64,000 nt of DNA from Thinopyrum elongatum (taxonomy: Eukaryota; Streptophyta; Magnoliopsida; Poales; Poaceae): positions 323,561,114 through 323,625,113 of the forward strand of contig CM022302.1 in NCBI GenBank assembly GCA_011799875.1, read 5' to 3'. A program made the translations under genes and the position numbers. A model generated the notes under the pieces. It was not told the DNA's origin. It did not search any database and worked only from the letters and a program-made list of their open reading frames with translations. Position 1 is the stretch's first letter. Each line of letters begins with the position of its first letter. Positions 63,257-64,000 of this stretch are shown piece by piece.

Positions 63257-63775
63257 TCAAACAAAACCCCTAATCATCATTGCAAACAGCGCATAGAACA
63301 TGGCTACTGCGACAACCACAACTACACATGCTAATTCCTTCTTGTCTCTTGCTTTCATCTGTTGCATGTGATTGATTCTTTCTTGCTTCATCGTACTGAT
63401 TGTACATTTCAGATCAGCTAGTTTCTTCTTCAGCTTTACATTATCTTCTACAAGCTTGGTGATAACACTCCGAGCCCTACCATGCCATTCTTCATCCAGC
63501 CAGTTAACAAAGGCACAAGCCTCATATCCCTGCCAATGTGAAATAGTATTCAGGATGAGCGGTGGCATTAACTCAAGTAAAATGATGAACTTAGCACTAA
63601 CCTCTAAGGGGCAACTGAGAAACCGCCTACCAATGTCGAAAACCTCCGTGCATACACGTCGAGCGGGAGTGTGCCCGTGCACACAACTCAGCTTTTGGTA
63701 CTTCTCGGTGGCGCAAAACTCGGAGTCGAACTCGTGTTGCGGGAGTCTAGAGTCATGCTCCGGATCCGGCGGCAC
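63257..63775 (-). CDS. GRF-type zinc finger / coiled-coil / hydrophobic-tail protein (1 intron)
   Basis: Exon 1 is 63775-63602 (from 'MPPDPEHDSRLPQHEFD'), intron 63601-63530 (72 bp, GT...AG), exon 2 63529-63257, giving about 148 residues. Spliced, the GRF finger is whole: 'LSCVHGHTPARRVC', 'DIGRRFLSCPLE' and 'YEACAFVNWLDEEW'. A helix follows ('KLVEDNVKLKKKLADLKC', 'MKQERINHMQQMKARDK'), and the C-terminus is hydrophobic ('ELACVVVVVAVAMFYALFAM'), a likely tail anchor. The intron is in phase 0, a multiple of three and free of stops, so an unspliced form would also be open. GRF fingers bind nucleic acids in several plant and DNA-repair proteins. It may start further upstream. Confidence 0.7.
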   Translation of the reverse strand: MPPDPEHDSRLPQHEFDSEFCATEKYQKLSCVHGHTPARRVCTEVFDIGRRFLSCPLEVSAKFIILLELMPPLILNTISHWQGYEACAFVNWLDEEWHGRARSVITKLVEDNVKLKKKLADLKCTISTMKQERINHMQQMKARDKKELACVVVVVAVAMFYALFAMMIRGFV

Positions 63776-64000
63776 ATCGCTTTCCTGGTGTGGGGGGGGG
63801 GGTCATTCAGGACGAATTCAGCAAGGAGCTACTTTGGACATGCTAAAAAAGATCGGGATAGATTGGAACCTGACAGGACGATTCGGATCCATAGTACACC
63901 TACCTTCTGATGACCTTAGGCAAGTGCTCGGCGGCGACCGCTGTTGTGGCGGCGATACGAGCAGGAGCAGCCGCACCGAAACCATCAGCACCACTCGTCC

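Larger units (their letters stand above)
61810..64000. mobile_element. CACTA-2: left end of a second CACTA of the same family
   Basis: It begins CACTACTGCAGGATGCTGCT. Its first 400 bp closely match the reversed right end of CACTA-1, including 'CAGAGACCCTTTGACGAAA', 'GCGATGCATTAATCGCAAAC' and the later GTGTGTGATATACGGC repeats. The target duplication would be CGA (61807-61809). It contains the acidic ORF and the GRF gene and continues past the window. Confidence 0.88.

Noticed and set aside
1..64000. tRNA, rRNA or conserved host protein genes
   Set aside because: None recognised on either strand; all coding signals I trust are transposon-borne.

Overview
This is plant nuclear DNA from an intergenic, transposon-filled region, most likely of a Triticeae grass (wheat, Aegilops, barley or rye). 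The organism call rests on recognised repeat families: Tat-lineage Ty3/gypsy elements with two RNase H domains and an antisense ORF, a Sabrina/WHAM-type LTR, an Athila-type element, and CACTA transposons with long subterminal repeats. I see no ordinary host gene, no rRNA and no tRNA. Nearly every coding stretch belongs to a transposon or sits inside one.

Layout, left to right. Positions 1-7013 hold the 5' part of a minus-strand Tat element (Tat-M1: integrase to gag, then its 5' LTR at 6135-7013), apparently inserted into the protease region of a plus-strand Tat element (Tat-P1, 7014-29793, 3' LTR 28917-29793). Tat-P1 carries degraded protease, RT, RNase H and integrase, a 783-bp tandem duplication (10810-12375), and an antisense ORF (aORF) split by a 12.2-kb CACTA transposon (CACTA-1, 15882-28043). 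The aORF reading frame and a TTC target duplication fix the CACTA ends. CACTA-1 has no recognisable transposase. It carries an intron-containing B3-domain gene, several small ORFs, a DEDDy exonuclease pseudogene, a Stowaway-like MITE and four kinds of tandem repeat.

From 29794 to 40484 there is a patchwork: an Athila-like element on the minus strand, the pol tail, LTR and primer site of a plus-strand gypsy element, a minus-strand element with TGAT...ATCA LTR ends and a 568-codon Cys/His/Met-rich open frame, another plus-strand LTR, and a gag fragment. Positions 40485-41352 are a minus-strand Tat-type 3' LTR with polypurine tract. Beyond it, on the plus strand, lies a second B3-domain gene (41961-42616), then an L1-type LINE (42641-45104, minus strand).

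From 45105, a second plus-strand Tat element (Tat-P2: LTR and gag) is interrupted at 47925 by the 3' LTR of a minus-strand Sabrina/WHAM-like element. That LTR is itself split by a nearly complete Tat-lineage element, Tat-R (49103-59701), with GAGGG target duplications, a gag-protease ORF, and a pol broken only by 4 extra bases. The Sabrina-like internal region continues to 61809, where a second CACTA of the same family (CACTA-2) starts and runs out of the window. It carries an acidic ORF and a GRF-zinc-finger gene with a small intron and a hydrophobic tail.

The most interesting theme is accessory, non-replication genes inside transposons: two independent B3 DNA-binding-domain genes, a GRF/coiled-coil/tail-anchor protein, a captured exonuclease, and antisense or Cys/His-rich ORFs of unknown role. 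All functional statements are inferences from reading sequence; no database search was possible.
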